A DNA stretch of 45,352 nt from Porphyromonadaceae bacterium UBA2751 (GTDB taxonomy: Bacteria > Bacteroidota > Bacteroidia > Bacteroidales > Muribaculaceae), in assembly GCA_002353285.1 (NCBI GenBank), contig DEJJ01000013.1, positions 1 through 45,352 of the forward strand. The letters run 5' to 3'. Below are positions 7,340-16,406 of the stretch, in pieces. How positions within the stretch are numbered: the stretch's first letter is position 1; each line of letters starts with the position of its first letter. Under the pieces are notes generated by a model. The model was not told where the DNA came from. It saw only the letters and a list, made by a program, of their open reading frames with translations, and searched no databases. The position numbers and the translations under genes are program-made.

Positions 7340-10300
7340 TTACTTGATAACCTTAGTGGTCGACTGTGAACCGTCGTCGTAGCGAGTTACCACGATGTTT
7401 ACACCCTGGAATGGAGTGCTCGACTCCATACCGGCCACGTTCACGTACTTAACCGAAACCACCTTCTTGGCAGTGGTCAGGCCGTTGATGCCTGTAGGAA
7501 CGGAGAATTCCATGGTTGAAGGAGTGACGTGGGTGTTGTTCTCGGTGGGCATTGACAGGATTGCCAATTTGCTTCCCGAAACGAACAGGTTGCCAGCGTA
7601 GTCATAGTTGATTTGGGTAACCACGTTGCCTACACCGTGCTTGTAGTCATACTTCCAGTTCAACGCAGGAGTGCTGCGGTTGTACTGAATCTCAAAGAAC
7701 TTGAGAGTGCCGTCGGGTTGGTTAACAACGAGCTCGGTGCCATCGGGGCTCACTGCACCAGCACAGTATTGAGTGCCAGTGAGGTGCTCGTGAATTGGGT
7801 TCTCGCTGTCGCCACTGTTGTAGGTGATGGTGCCCTCGGGGTTAACATAGATGATAGAAGGCACGCTCGAGTTGTTTTGACCAGCACTGCGGTTTTGAAC
7901 AACCCAGATGCCGCCTTCCTCGCTCTCGCCAACTACTGCTGCATGGGTGCTGATGAGCTTAGCGCCCACACCCCACATGCGAGTGGGAGCTGCGGTCCAG
8001 TTCTCCATGATAGTGCCGTCGGCATTGCCAATGTTGTACTGCGAGATGTCGTTACCTGCATCCTCGAGGTGGCAATACATGTGAGTGTCGGCTCCCTTAC
8101 CGGCAATGAACACCGAAGGGGTGGATGTGCACATCATCTCGCCATCGGCATTGGTGATGGTGCCGTTGCTGGCGTGAGTGCCAACGAAGAATGGCTCAAG
8201 ATCGCCGCTCAGAGTCTCAGGATTGAGTTTGAACACGCCCGAGCGAGCGCCGTCGGCCCAGTTAGCAAGATAGACGGTACCGTTCTGGTCGATGGCCAGG
8301 CGGAAGGGGTTGCCCAGGGTGTATTCACCACTGATGGGGCCACCAATCTGCTCACCCTCAGGAGTGTAGGCATAGATGGCGTTGCCAGTGTTGCTTGAAC
8401 CGATGCGGTTCACCAGGTAGAAGCGTCCGAAGTAAGGACTCTCGGGATTGACGTCAACAGCATTACCAATGCGGTTGAATGTGAATTCGTCAGGATTATT
8501 GAGCTCAGCGATGCGTGCGATTGGGTCGCCAGTGAGTGAAACTTCCCATGTCAAGAGCATGGTTCCCTCGCCAGTGATCACGTCCTTGAGTTGCTCCATT
8601 GGGATGGTAACCTCATTCTGTCCTTCAACCACATTGGTGAGAGGCATTGTGAAGAGCTGCTCACCATTCTCGGGGTTGATAATGCTCAGGGAAGCTTCGT
8701 TGGCATCTTGATTAGCCTTGAAAGTGAAGGTGTAAACCCCACCATCGAAGTTGTAGTTCAGGTCGTAGGCATAGATGCCCTTAACCTTGGGTTGCTCAAC
8801 GCCCTCGGCATCGGTAGCAAACTTAATAACATTGGCATCGCTGCCAAGCAGATAAGCGCGAATGTCCTCGCCATCGACAGTGGCGCCAGCCCATGCAAAG
8901 TCGGCGCTGTTGGCGGTGATGGCCTTAGCGGTGTTGAGGTCGGTGTTGATAGTTGTAACAACCTCGGCATTAGCAATGCCACCAGTGATGTCGTAGAGCT
9001 TGATACCCTTAACGTCGCCTGCGGTTCCATAAGGAGCCACCATGAGGGTGTGACCAGCATACTTGAAGATTTGCAAGCCGTTGCCCAGCAGCTCATCCTC
9101 GGTCATGACATTGCAGGTGGGAGTGCCACCGTCGGCAGTAACTGGGAACTCATAGAGCTTACCGGTCTTAGAGCCACCAATGATGAACGCCTTGTCGTCG
9201 AATGGCGACACGGCCACCTTGATGCGGCCATAGTTCCCAACTGGATATTCGTCGATGTTGCCCTCGGTAGCCAGGGGATCACCAAGCTCGGTCAGAGCTA
9301 TGGTGTTGTTGGCGTTAGCACGCGAGGTGCTTACCACATTGCCGTCTTGGATAGCAAAGAATGCTGGACGGATGCCGCGGCTTGAACCGCTGGTGGGGCC
9401 GGGAACGCAAACCAAGCAGTCGTTGATAGGACCGCTAACTGCTACACCAAAGCCCATGTCACTATTGTACCAGTTGCTCGAGTATTGGGTCGAGAACCAG
9501 TCGGTGGGATCAGAATCGAAGTCGTTCCAGTAGTAGGCGTGCATTGTGCCGCGCTGGTAGCCTGCTGGAACATTGCCGTCGGCAAACGAGGTGCGCACTG
9601 CGGTAACGCCCACGAGTTTGCGGTCGGCACTCAGGGTAATAGAACCAATCTGGTTGTAGAAGCCTGGGTTGTTCTCCATGGTGAACAAGCCTGTGGTGCT
9701 GAGCTCCTTAACCACCTGCTTGGTGTTGTTGTCAACGATGTAGAGGTGGGCAAGAGTGCCTTCGTGCGACAGCACGATGGTGGAGTCGCCATACTGCACC
9801 ATTTGAGCCACGGTGCCGGTGATGCCATCGTAGGTAGTGCCCTCGTCTTGGCCAAACACAATCTCGCCTGGCATCTTGAAGTAGCCGGGCTGAACTGGCT
9901 CGGGATAGTTCTCGTAGATAATCTCCTCAGGAACATAATTCTCGTTCTCGAGCTTTACAAACTTGTAGCAAGTCTCGTTGGCAGTAACCACGGCTTCGAT
10001 GGGCTCGGTCAGGGGCTTGTAGCCGTCGGCTGTGGCCTCAACGGTGTAGTTGCCTGGCTCGAGGTTGAAGAATGCGAAGAAGCCGTTCCACTCCTGGTCA
10101 ACGTTGTAGGTCTCAACCACATTGCCGTCCTTCTTCAGGGTGACCACTGCGCCATTGAGAGGCAGCCACTGGTCGTCGCTGCCGTAGGCATAGTTGTAGA
10201 GGTTGTTGACGATTTTCTCGTGCAAGTCCTTAACGGTACCTGCAATCTCGCCCTTGCCGTTGAGGTTGAAGCCCCAGTAGGTGGCAACGCCACGAGCCTC

Positions 10301-11125
10301 ACGCAAGCCCTCAAGACGGTCGTAGTCAAAGTTCAGGGCGCGGTGGCGCGAGGGCTGATAGGTGTGGAAGAAGCCCTCGAGCAGATAGCCAGGAGTGCCA
10401 TGCTTGAGCACGCCCAGGTAGCCGCTATATTGCTTGCCGTTGTTGCGTGTGGCGGTGCTGTAGCTGCCATAGAAGCTGATGTCGCCGCGCACGTTCATGT
10501 TGGTCAAGCTGTAATGGCTCTGTGGCTCAATATCGCCCATGTAGTGATAGGGCCACACGGTGCGGGCCATCTCATCGCTGCCTTCCACGCCAGGGCCGTT
10601 GTAGCCGGCATCGCCAGTTGTACCAGTGTCGTAGCCACGATACAGGAACAGTGGGTAGTTGGTCGATGTGCCGTCGGTAGCGGCATTGGAGTGCGATGAA
10701 ATGAACATGTCGTAATTGCCTTCCTCAACCTCCTCGCAAATGTCGGCAAGGTTCTTGTTGTAGATGGCATCAGGGTCATATTCGCTGTTGGGCGTAGTGT
10801 AAGGCCATGGTCCATTAGCAAGGCGGGAGTAGACGATGTTCTCGCTCTTCACGCCTACCGATTTCAGGTAGTTGCCAATGGCAAAGGCGCGTGGCAGTGT
10901 GCCACGTCCCTCATAGAAGCCTAAGGTGTCGGTGTCAATCCAAGTTGTTCCCTCGGCGTTAAGCACACCGGTGTTGGGGTGACCAATGGTCTTCATGGGG
11001 CGGTCGTTGGCTCCGTAGCTACCATGACCGGGGTTCAGATAAATGCGGAACTCATCGGCAGTCTTTGCCTGAAGTGTGAAGCCAGCCATCATGGCTGCTG
11101 CCACTAAAAGTATTATTTTCTTCAT
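7340..11125 (-). CDS. Large exported amidase_3-like protein with propeller region and secretion-type tail
   Basis: This 1261-residue protein starts at MKKIILLVAAAMMAGFTLQA. The upstream in-frame ATG at 11143 is rejected because its codons form the GGAGGAAC ribosome-binding site. Residues of about 25-290 resemble N-acetylmuramoyl-L-alanine amidase type 3: YLNPGHGSYG, FISSHSNAA and GYLLEGFFH supply the expected His, His and catalytic Glu. A carboxypeptidase-regulatory-like domain follows (about 295-395), then about 750 residues of repeated beta-propeller-like sequence. The C-terminus (VKYVNVAGMESS...GVNIVVTRYDDGS...KVIK) resembles the secretion/sorting tails common in this lineage. It is the second gene of an operon with the TolB-like gene, 17 bp apart. 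A role at the cell surface, on peptidoglycan or glycan, is inferred. Confidence 0.85.
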   Translation of the reverse strand: MKKIILLVAAAMMAGFTLQAKTADEFRIYLNPGHGSYGANDRPMKTIGHPNTGVLNAEGTTWIDTDTLGFYEGRGTLPRAFAIGNYLKSVGVKSENIVYSRLANGPWPYTTPNSEYDPDAIYNKNLADICEEVEEGNYDMFISSHSNAATDGTSTNYPLFLYRGYDTGTTGDAGYNGPGVEGSDEMARTVWPYHYMGDIEPQSHYSLTNMNVRGDISFYGSYSTATRNNGKQYSGYLGVLKHGTPGYLLEGFFHTYQPSRHRALNFDYDRLEGLREARGVATYWGFNLNGKGEIAGTVKDLHEKIVNNLYNYAYGSDDQWLPLNGAVVTLKKDGNVVETYNVDQEWNGFFAFFNLEPGNYTVEATADGYKPLTEPIEAVVTANETCYKFVKLENENYVPEEIIYENYPEPVQPGYFKMPGEIVFGQDEGTTYDGITGTVAQMVQYGDSTIVLSHEGTLAHLYIVDNNTKQVVKELSTTGLFTMENNPGFYNQIGSITLSADRKLVGVTAVRTSFADGNVPAGYQRGTMHAYYWNDFDSDPTDWFSTQYSSNWYNSDMGFGVAVSGPINDCLVCVPGPTSGSSRGIRPAFFAIQDGNVVSTSRANANNTIALTELGDPLATEGNIDEYPVGNYGRIKVAVSPFDDKAFIIGGSKTGKLYEFPVTADGGTPTCNVMTEDELLGNGLQIFKYAGHTLMVAPYGTAGDVKGIKLYDITGGIANAEVVTTINTDLNTAKAITANSADFAWAGATVDGEDIRAYLLGSDANVIKFATDAEGVEQPKVKGIYAYDLNYNFDGGVYTFTFKANQDANEASLSIINPENGEQLFTMPLTNVVEGQNEVTIPMEQLKDVITGEGTMLLTWEVSLTGDPIARIAELNNPDEFTFNRIGNAVDVNPESPYFGRFYLVNRIGSSNTGNAIYAYTPEGEQIGGPISGEYTLGNPFRLAIDQNGTVYLANWADGARSGVFKLNPETLSGDLEPFFVGTHASNGTITNADGEMMCTSTPSVFIAGKGADTHMYCHLEDAGNDISQYNIGNADGTIMENWTAAPTRMWGVGAKLISTHAAVVGESEEGGIWVVQNRSAGQNNSSVPSIIYVNPEGTITYNSGDSENPIHEHLTGTQYCAGAVSPDGTELVVNQPDGTLKFFEIQYNRSTPALNWKYDYKHGVGNVVTQINYDYAGNLFVSGSKLAILSMPTENNTHVTPSTMEFSVPTGINGLTTAKKVVSVKYVNVAGMESSTPFQGVNIVVTRYDDGSQSTTKVIK

Positions 11126-11142
11126 GATTGACAGTTCCTCCA

Positions 11143-12042
11143 TTATTTAAGGTTAATAATATAGGCCTCTCCAGTGGGAGTGGAGAATGCAATCTTTCCT
11201 TGCGCTGGCAGCGGATACATGGCAACTACATCGTCGCCAGTGATCACTTGCTTGTTGCCGTTAAGGTCAAGAACAACTATTTCGCTCGAGGTGAACACCT
11301 CGCCATTGTCGCGGCAGTCCATTGCCACCACCATGTTGTTGCTCATCCACTTGGGGGCACGGTAGTTGCCCAGACTGGTGAGGTTGTTGCCGTAGAGGTC
11401 GCACACGTAGGCACCGTTGCCGCTGCACACGAAGAGCACTTTAGTGCCGTCGGGCGAGAGCGATGCCCAGATGTAGCGGTAGCCATTGCCTTTGGGGGCA
11501 AGCTCCCAGCTCTTGCCATCACGGGTGATGCGCATCTTGTAGTTCTTGGTAGAGAGCACAGGCGCACTCACTTGTGCTTTTCCCTTGCCCAGGGCCTTCT
11601 TGGCCAATTTGCCCTTGTTGACGATGGCTGCGGTGTTACCGTCGATGGCCACGCCTTCAATCTCACGCGATGGCTTCACGAGCTGTTGCTCGGCGCCAGT
11701 GGTTAGGTTCTTGCTCTTCACGGCTGTAAATTGCAAGTGCTTCTTGTTGGCCGATTTCTCACGATACACAATTGTGTTGCCGTCGCTCGAAATCTTTGCG
11801 TCGAAGCCAGCACCTTGAGCCTGAGTGATAACCTGCGAGGCTCCTGTGCTCAAGTCGTGTTTAGTGAGACCACGGTTGTAGTCGGTTGTCACCAGGATGT
11901 AGTCACCCTGTGGACTGATGGCCGCAACCTTGTTGGCGCTCGACTCAGGAATGTTAACCTTCTCAATCGAGGCCACATTCACCAGTTGCGCCATCCCACT
12001 AAAACACACGCATAATGCTAAAGCTGATAAAACTTTTCTCAT
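11143..12042 (-). CDS. Exported TolB-like beta-propeller protein
   Basis: This 299-residue protein has an N-terminal signal peptide (MRKVLSALALCVCFSGMAQ). PD40/WD40-like propeller blades follow, seen as ISPQGDYILVTTDYNRG (about 42-58), ISSDGNTIVYREKS (about 84-97) and LSPDGTKVLFVCSGNG (about 193-208). It probably acts in the periplasm as a binding scaffold and shows no catalytic motif. Its stop codon overlaps the Shine-Dalgarno region of the amidase-like gene, so the two are translationally close. The propeller of this protein and that of its partner suggest a shared ligand or complex, which is inference. Confidence 0.8.
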   Translation of the reverse strand: MRKVLSALALCVCFSGMAQLVNVASIEKVNIPESSANKVAAISPQGDYILVTTDYNRGLTKHDLSTGASQVITQAQGAGFDAKISSDGNTIVYREKSANKKHLQFTAVKSKNLTTGAEQQLVKPSREIEGVAIDGNTAAIVNKGKLAKKALGKGKAQVSAPVLSTKNYKMRITRDGKSWELAPKGNGYRYIWASLSPDGTKVLFVCSGNGAYVCDLYGNNLTSLGNYRAPKWMSNNMVVAMDCRDNGEVFTSSEIVVLDLNGNKQVITGDDVVAMYPLPAQGKIAFSTPTGEAYIINLK

Positions 12043-12324
12043 AAATGCTTACGTTTTTTAGTTAGACAAAAAGTTAATTAAAATATGGTTTAAAATATTA
12101 TTATGCTTATCAAGTAATTTATTTTATGGTTGCTAAAGTAGCCGTCAATTACCTATTAATGGCGATAAATTTCAATTATTTGCCCCAAAATTATTAAAAA
12201 ATATTGAAACTTACAAAATAAATATTTATAAAAATAAAGAAAATAAACTAATTGACGATATTTCAGCCCACATCAAATAAAAAGAGAGGCCACACCTTGC
12301 GGCGCAGCCCACATCTCTAATTCT
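12043..12324. other. Very AT-rich intergenic region upstream of the TolB-like gene
   Basis: This region lies between the 5' end of the TolB-like gene (minus) and the heptad array that follows the SH3 gene. The TolB-like promoter should be here, but no clean TAnnTTTG box with a -33 partner stands out. I see no gene or RNA. Confidence 0.5.
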
Positions 12325-12404
12325 CATGACTCTGACCTCACACATCAGGCCTCTGAAATCTGACTTCTGAAATCTGACTTCTGAAATCTGACCTCTGACC
12401 TCTG
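12325..12404 (-). repeat. Heptad array after the SH3 gene
   Basis: Seven-nt units (GAAATCT, GACTTCT, GAAATCT, GACTTCT, GAAATCT, GACCTCT, GACCTCT on the plus strand) end exactly at the stop codon of the minus-strand SH3 gene (12405-12407). The units decay toward the left. Confidence 0.75.
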
Positions 12405-12905
12405 TTAAGGGCATGTGGTCAGAGGATTGTAGCATATCTTGTCGCGGTGAATCCAGCCAGTGTGCTTGCCATCGTCCGTTTTCACCTTCACCCAGTTGCC
12501 CTTCAGCTCGAGAGGGTGCATCAGTTGCACGCACTCGCACAGCTTGCGTGACTTCGAGCTCGGCCCGCTGTAGAGGATCGCCGTGCCATCGCCTATTGCT
12601 GTGAAGCCTATCACCGAGTTGTGAATCCAGTAACCGGTCTTCGACCCATTGAGCTGAATCTCGTGTGGGTCGTCGCCCTCGGCATCGATTGTAGCGTCAA
12701 TCTGCCACCATCCGTTCTTTTCCTTGAGCAGTGACACCACATAGCCATTGCCGTCGTTATTGATTGTGGCCACCACCTTGCCAGCAGGGGCGTTACGCAC
12801 GTTGGTTGTTGGGTCCGGGTCAACAATGTAGGCAAAAACTACGCCTTGCGCATAAATTATGCTTGTAAAAAGCAACAAGGTAATAATTAAAAAGATTTTT
12901 TTCAT
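12405..12905 (-). CDS. Exported SH3-like domain protein
   Basis: This 166-residue protein has a signal peptide (MKKIFLIITLLLFTSIIYAQ) and two bacterial SH3-like repeats: TNVRNAPAGKVVATIN...GWWQIDA (about 34-70) and GPSSKSRKLCECVQ...GNWVKVKTDDGKHTGWIHRD (about 113-158). Such domains bind cell-wall peptides or other surface ligands in the periplasm. No enzymatic domain is present. It is a single gene, and its 3' end abuts a heptad array. Confidence 0.85.
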   Translation of the reverse strand: MKKIFLIITLLLFTSIIYAQGVVFAYIVDPDPTTNVRNAPAGKVVATINNDGNGYVVSLLKEKNGWWQIDATIDAEGDDPHEIQLNGSKTGYWIHNSVIGFTAIGDGTAILYSGPSSKSRKLCECVQLMHPLELKGNWVKVKTDDGKHTGWIHRDKICYNPLTTCP

Positions 12906-13020
12906 AATTCTTTAAATCTTAATATAAATATATAATGTATGAGTTTAGGGAATGTTGCAAATTTAATAAGTTTTTTTTAATATGGTTTATATTTTTAAAA
13001 ATAATGAGTAATTTTGTCGA

Positions 13021-13085
13021 AAATTGGTGCAAACCGAGTGAGAGAGCAAATTTATTTGAGTTCCTCAGAGGTGCCGCCTAATTTA
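13021..13085 (+). repeat. Dispersed intergenic element, divergent copy
   Basis: The copy contains GGTGCAAACCGAG, then an A/T stem region (CAAATTTATTTG), then GAGGTGCCGCCTAATTTAT, matching the order of the two better-conserved copies at 24.4 and 31.6 kb. It lies about 50 bp upstream of the glycoside hydrolase start. Confidence 0.6.
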
Positions 13086-13133
13086 TTCAAAAATAATAAC
13101 CATATCTTTAAGCGATAACTGAGAATCGATACA

Positions 13134-15737
13134 ATGAAACGATTATTATCACTTCATGGTGCTCTGCTGGCAATGCTCATGGCAGGCACAATGGCACTGC
13201 AGGCAGCCACCTTCACAGTGCCAAAACGCGAGTTCCGCTCGGCATGGGTGGCAACAGTGTGGTGCCTTGATTGGCCCGAGACTCAAGCCTATGGCACCAA
13301 TGCCGAGACCAAGCAGAAGCAGCAGCTCAACCGCATGCTCGACTCGCTCAAGAGCAATAATTTCAATGCTATCAACTTCCAGGTGCGCTCTATGTGCGAT
13401 GCTATGTACGAGTCGAGCTACGAGCCCTGGTCGAGCTATCTCACTGGCACACGTGGACAGGTGCCCACATGGGATCCGTTGGCCTACGCTGTCGAAGCTT
13501 GCCACCAGCGCGGCATGGAGTGCCATGCCTGGGTAAACCCTTACCGCTACAGCAGCAATGGCATCGACCAGTGGGATGCCGCAGCCAACCCCAAGGACAT
13601 GGAGCTCAGGCAGAGTGGGCTGTTGCTGGCAGCAGGCAACTATGTGGTGCTCGACCCAGCACGCGACGAGACGGTGGAGCGCATTGTGAACGTGTGCAAG
13701 GAGATTATCACTAAGTACGACGTCGACGGAATCCTCTACGACGACTACTTCTACCCCGATGGCATCACGAGTGGTCCTGATGCTGGCGACTACCAGGAGT
13801 GGCTCGACTCAGGAACCGACATGACACTGGCCGACTGGCGACGTGCCAACGTTAATCGCATGGTGCGAGAGGTCTACAACATGATACAGGTCACAAGGCC
13901 CGACATCCGCTTTGGCATCTCGCCTGCTGGAGTGGCTGGCACTTCGGCACCCGACTATGGCTTGCCACGATGCCCTGCCGGCAGCGACTGGCAGTACAAC
14001 GGCATCTTCAGCGACCCGCTGGCATGGCTCAACGAGAAGACTATCGACTACATCTCGCCGCAGGTCTACTGGAAGATTGGTGCCACCGCCGACTATAGCA
14101 AGATTGTGCCTTGGTGGAACCAGGTGTGCGACCATTTCGACCGTCAACTATTCGTGTCGAGCTCTATCTCAAGCATGAGCAGCACCAGCTCAGAGGCCGA
14201 CCATGAGGAATATGCCAATGAGGTGGAGCTTAACCGCACCACCAGCTACGATGGTGCTCCAGGGGCTATCTTCTACAGCTGCAAGTATCTTTATCGCACT
14301 GGCAATAAAGAGGAGCTTGCCACCTATCTCAAGCGCAAGACTTTCACGCGTCCTGCCTTGCCACCTGCCATGCCATGGAAACCAGGCGTTGACCCAGGTT
14401 TAGTAACCAATCTAACTAGCGAGGACCATGTGCTCTCATGGAACGGTTTCGACGGTTATAAGTATAGCATCTACGCCGTGCCTAATGGCGTTGATCCATC
14501 ACAGTTTGCCAGCGATGCCGAGTCACTTCTCGATGTGAGCTACACCACCAGCTACGCTATCCCCGAGGATGCACGCTACGGCTACTACTATGCCGTGTGC
14601 CCTATGGATCGCATGGACAATGAGTTCAGCCCCACATTCCTCATTCCACCCGCAAGCCAGCAACTTGACGCACCAGTGCTCGTGTCGCCTGCCAATGGGG
14701 AGCTTGTCCCCGACCCGTTCATCATGAGCTGGCAACCAGTGGAGAATGCTCAAGGCTACATGGTGGAACTCGCCACCAGTGAGGATTTTACCGATGTGAA
14801 GCGGCGCACCACCACCAGCACCAGCATCTCGTCGAGCGCATTTGGCGACTTCCTGCCACGCAGCTACTACTGGCGCGTGCGCGCCTGTGCCGAGGGCTAT
14901 ACCGATGGCGTGAGCGAGACTCGCATGTGCTCGCCACAGGTGTTCACCATCATCAGCCCCAGCAATGGTGCCGAGGATGTTAACCCCTCGTTCACCGCAC
15001 AGTGGCTCACTGGCGGCTCCAGTGCCGAGGCCACTCTCGAGATTGCCAGCGACGATGCTTTTGAGAACATCGTCTTCAGCGGCACTTCGTCAACTGGCGA
15101 ACTCGACATACCCAAGTACACTCTCGTGCCAGGTACCTATTATTACATGCGTGTGCACATGATTGATGGCGGTAACTACCGTGTCACTGGCACAGTCACG
15201 TTCAAGACAGCCTATCTCACTGCCACACCCCCGGCATTCGTCATTCCCACTGCCGGTGGCACGCTCTATAGCGACCAGTATGTAACTCTCGAGCGGCAGG
15301 AGGCTGCTGTGAGCTATACCATCGAGATTTCAACCAGCGCAACCACTTGGGGGCGCACGAGATTCGTTGAGACTTTGCGCGACTTTGCCTATCACAGCAC
15401 CGCACTCGCTGGTGACATCAAGGTCAATAACAAGCTCATGGAGGACGGTAAGACCTATTATGCCCGAGCGCGAGCCAGCTACAACACACCTAACGGGGCT
15501 GCCAACACCAGCTACAGCGAGCCCATAGCCTTCGTTTACAGTAGCGGCGCTGCACCACAGCCTGTGCTGGGCGACGTTAATGGCGACGGCAAGGTGACCA
15601 GTGTCGACATCACTGCACTCTACAACTGGCTGCTCAATAGCGACGACTCAGCAATCGTCAACGGCGACCAGAGCGGCGACGGCAAAATAACCGCCGTCGA
15701 TGTCACAGTAGTTTATAATGTACTCCTGGGAAACTAA
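13134..15737 (+). CDS. GHL10-type glycoside hydrolase with Fn3-like repeats and C-terminal dockerin
   Basis: This 867-residue exported protein has a signal peptide at 1-24. The GHL10 (DUF187-like) catalytic domain covers about 30-340, with FRSAWVATVWCLDWPE at its start and DVDGILYDDYFYPDG near 200-215, where the family carries its acidic active-site residues. Fibronectin-type-III-like beta domains fill about 410-800. Residues of about 813-867 form a dockerin type I module with two calcium loops (DVNGDGKVTSVD and DQSGDGKITAVD). The family is thought to act on glycans, possibly including peptidoglycan-related sugars, and the true substrate is unknown. No cohesin gene is visible in the window, so the dockerin partner is unresolved. 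Confidence 0.9.
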   Translation: MKRLLSLHGALLAMLMAGTMALQAATFTVPKREFRSAWVATVWCLDWPETQAYGTNAETKQKQQLNRMLDSLKSNNFNAINFQVRSMCDAMYESSYEPWSSYLTGTRGQVPTWDPLAYAVEACHQRGMECHAWVNPYRYSSNGIDQWDAAANPKDMELRQSGLLLAAGNYVVLDPARDETVERIVNVCKEIITKYDVDGILYDDYFYPDGITSGPDAGDYQEWLDSGTDMTLADWRRANVNRMVREVYNMIQVTRPDIRFGISPAGVAGTSAPDYGLPRCPAGSDWQYNGIFSDPLAWLNEKTIDYISPQVYWKIGATADYSKIVPWWNQVCDHFDRQLFVSSSISSMSSTSSEADHEEYANEVELNRTTSYDGAPGAIFYSCKYLYRTGNKEELATYLKRKTFTRPALPPAMPWKPGVDPGLVTNLTSEDHVLSWNGFDGYKYSIYAVPNGVDPSQFASDAESLLDVSYTTSYAIPEDARYGYYYAVCPMDRMDNEFSPTFLIPPASQQLDAPVLVSPANGELVPDPFIMSWQPVENAQGYMVELATSEDFTDVKRRTTTSTSISSSAFGDFLPRSYYWRVRACAEGYTDGVSETRMCSPQVFTIISPSNGAEDVNPSFTAQWLTGGSSAEATLEIASDDAFENIVFSGTSSTGELDIPKYTLVPGTYYYMRVHMIDGGNYRVTGTVTFKTAYLTATPPAFVIPTAGGTLYSDQYVTLERQEAAVSYTIEISTSATTWGRTRFVETLRDFAYHSTALAGDIKVNNKLMEDGKTYYARARASYNTPNGAANTSYSEPIAFVYSSGAAPQPVLGDVNGDGKVTSVDITALYNWLLNSDDSAIVNGDQSGDGKITAVDVTVVYNVLLGN

Positions 15738-15796
15738 AGAAAAAAAGTGAGAAATCAGATTTAAGAAATCAGAGGCCAGATTTGAAATTTCTGACC
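15738..15796 (+). repeat. Heptad-type repeat after the glycoside hydrolase
   Basis: After the stop, units AAATCAG, ATTTAAG, AAATCAG, AGGCCAG and ATTTGAA follow in 7-nt register. The same block supplies the last codons of the broken leucine-rich-repeat gene on the other strand. Confidence 0.6.
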
Positions 15797-16232
15797 TCCG
15801 TAGACGTTAGTGTGATTGGTGATATAGCTTGTGGCCTGGGCTTTAACGAGCGCATCTTTGGTGGGGAAATAGGTGTTGATGGCGCTAAAGTTGGTATTTG
15901 AAAAAGTGGTTTCTCTAATGTCGACCAAGTCGGGCCGGAGCGATGCCCAATACACATTGAGTGTTGTGCCAGCAGCTCCGGCATTTTGCAACGTGTTGAC
16001 ACTCATCTGTAGCACCGAGCTGGGCAGGAACACAGTCCTGAGTGCGCTGCAATTAGCCATGGCATTAGAGCCAATGTAGACAACGCCGTATTTATATTCA
16101 AAAGTCTGCGCAGCTATCAAGGAGCTTAATGCCATTGTCTCGACATAGGTGGCATAGTTGGTGCCATTTATCTTAACAAAGCCAGGAGAGCAACGCCCAT
16201 GAACTGATGATTAACAGTAATATCCTTTTCAT
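15761..16232 (-). pseudogene. Frameshifted BspA-type leucine-rich-repeat protein remnant
   Basis: The longest open frame (15761-16135) encodes a short BspA-like repeat (IGSNAMANCSALRTVFLPSSV) and a tail ending in NVYGGQKFQIW, which reads like the end of surface leucine-rich-repeat proteins. Upstream, ATG at 16232-16230 begins a good signal peptide (MKRILLLIISSWALLS), but that frame stops at 16175-16173. The signal peptide and repeat frames differ by one base. The frame between them reads GFVKINGTNYATYVET, which continues the domain. So this looks like a short exported repeat protein broken by one indel, or a sequencing error. Confidence 0.6.
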
Positions 16233-16354
16233 AATTGTAGGGTGTTTGTAATGAAAAACTTAAATGCAAAGTGCAATTAAAACTTGAAAAAATAAGAGTT
16301 TAGAGAGTAACGCGCATTATGCACCACACTCTAAACCCTTATCTCAAAAACATT

Positions 16355-16401
16355 AACATTCAAGTTTCAGGGAGAGCGTGCCTCTCTGAAACTTGAATGT
16401 T
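16355..16401 (-). terminator. Long hairpin terminator of the TonB-receptor operon
   Basis: AACATTCAAGTTTCAG followed by GGAGAG pairs almost perfectly with CTCTC followed by TGAAACTTGAATGTT, a stem of about 21 bp with a five-base loop. It starts five bases after the DUF5689 stop, and a T5 stretch lies further along on the minus strand. Confidence 0.8.
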
Positions 16402-16406
16402 CTGAA

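Noticed and set aside
9485..10699. 404-residue plus-strand frame inside the amidase-like gene
   Set aside because: It is a by-product of the codon bias of the minus-strand gene and shows no domain or start signals.
11126..11143. Upstream ATG for the amidase-like gene
   Set aside because: The six extra codons are the ribosome-binding site of the true start and would precede the signal peptide.
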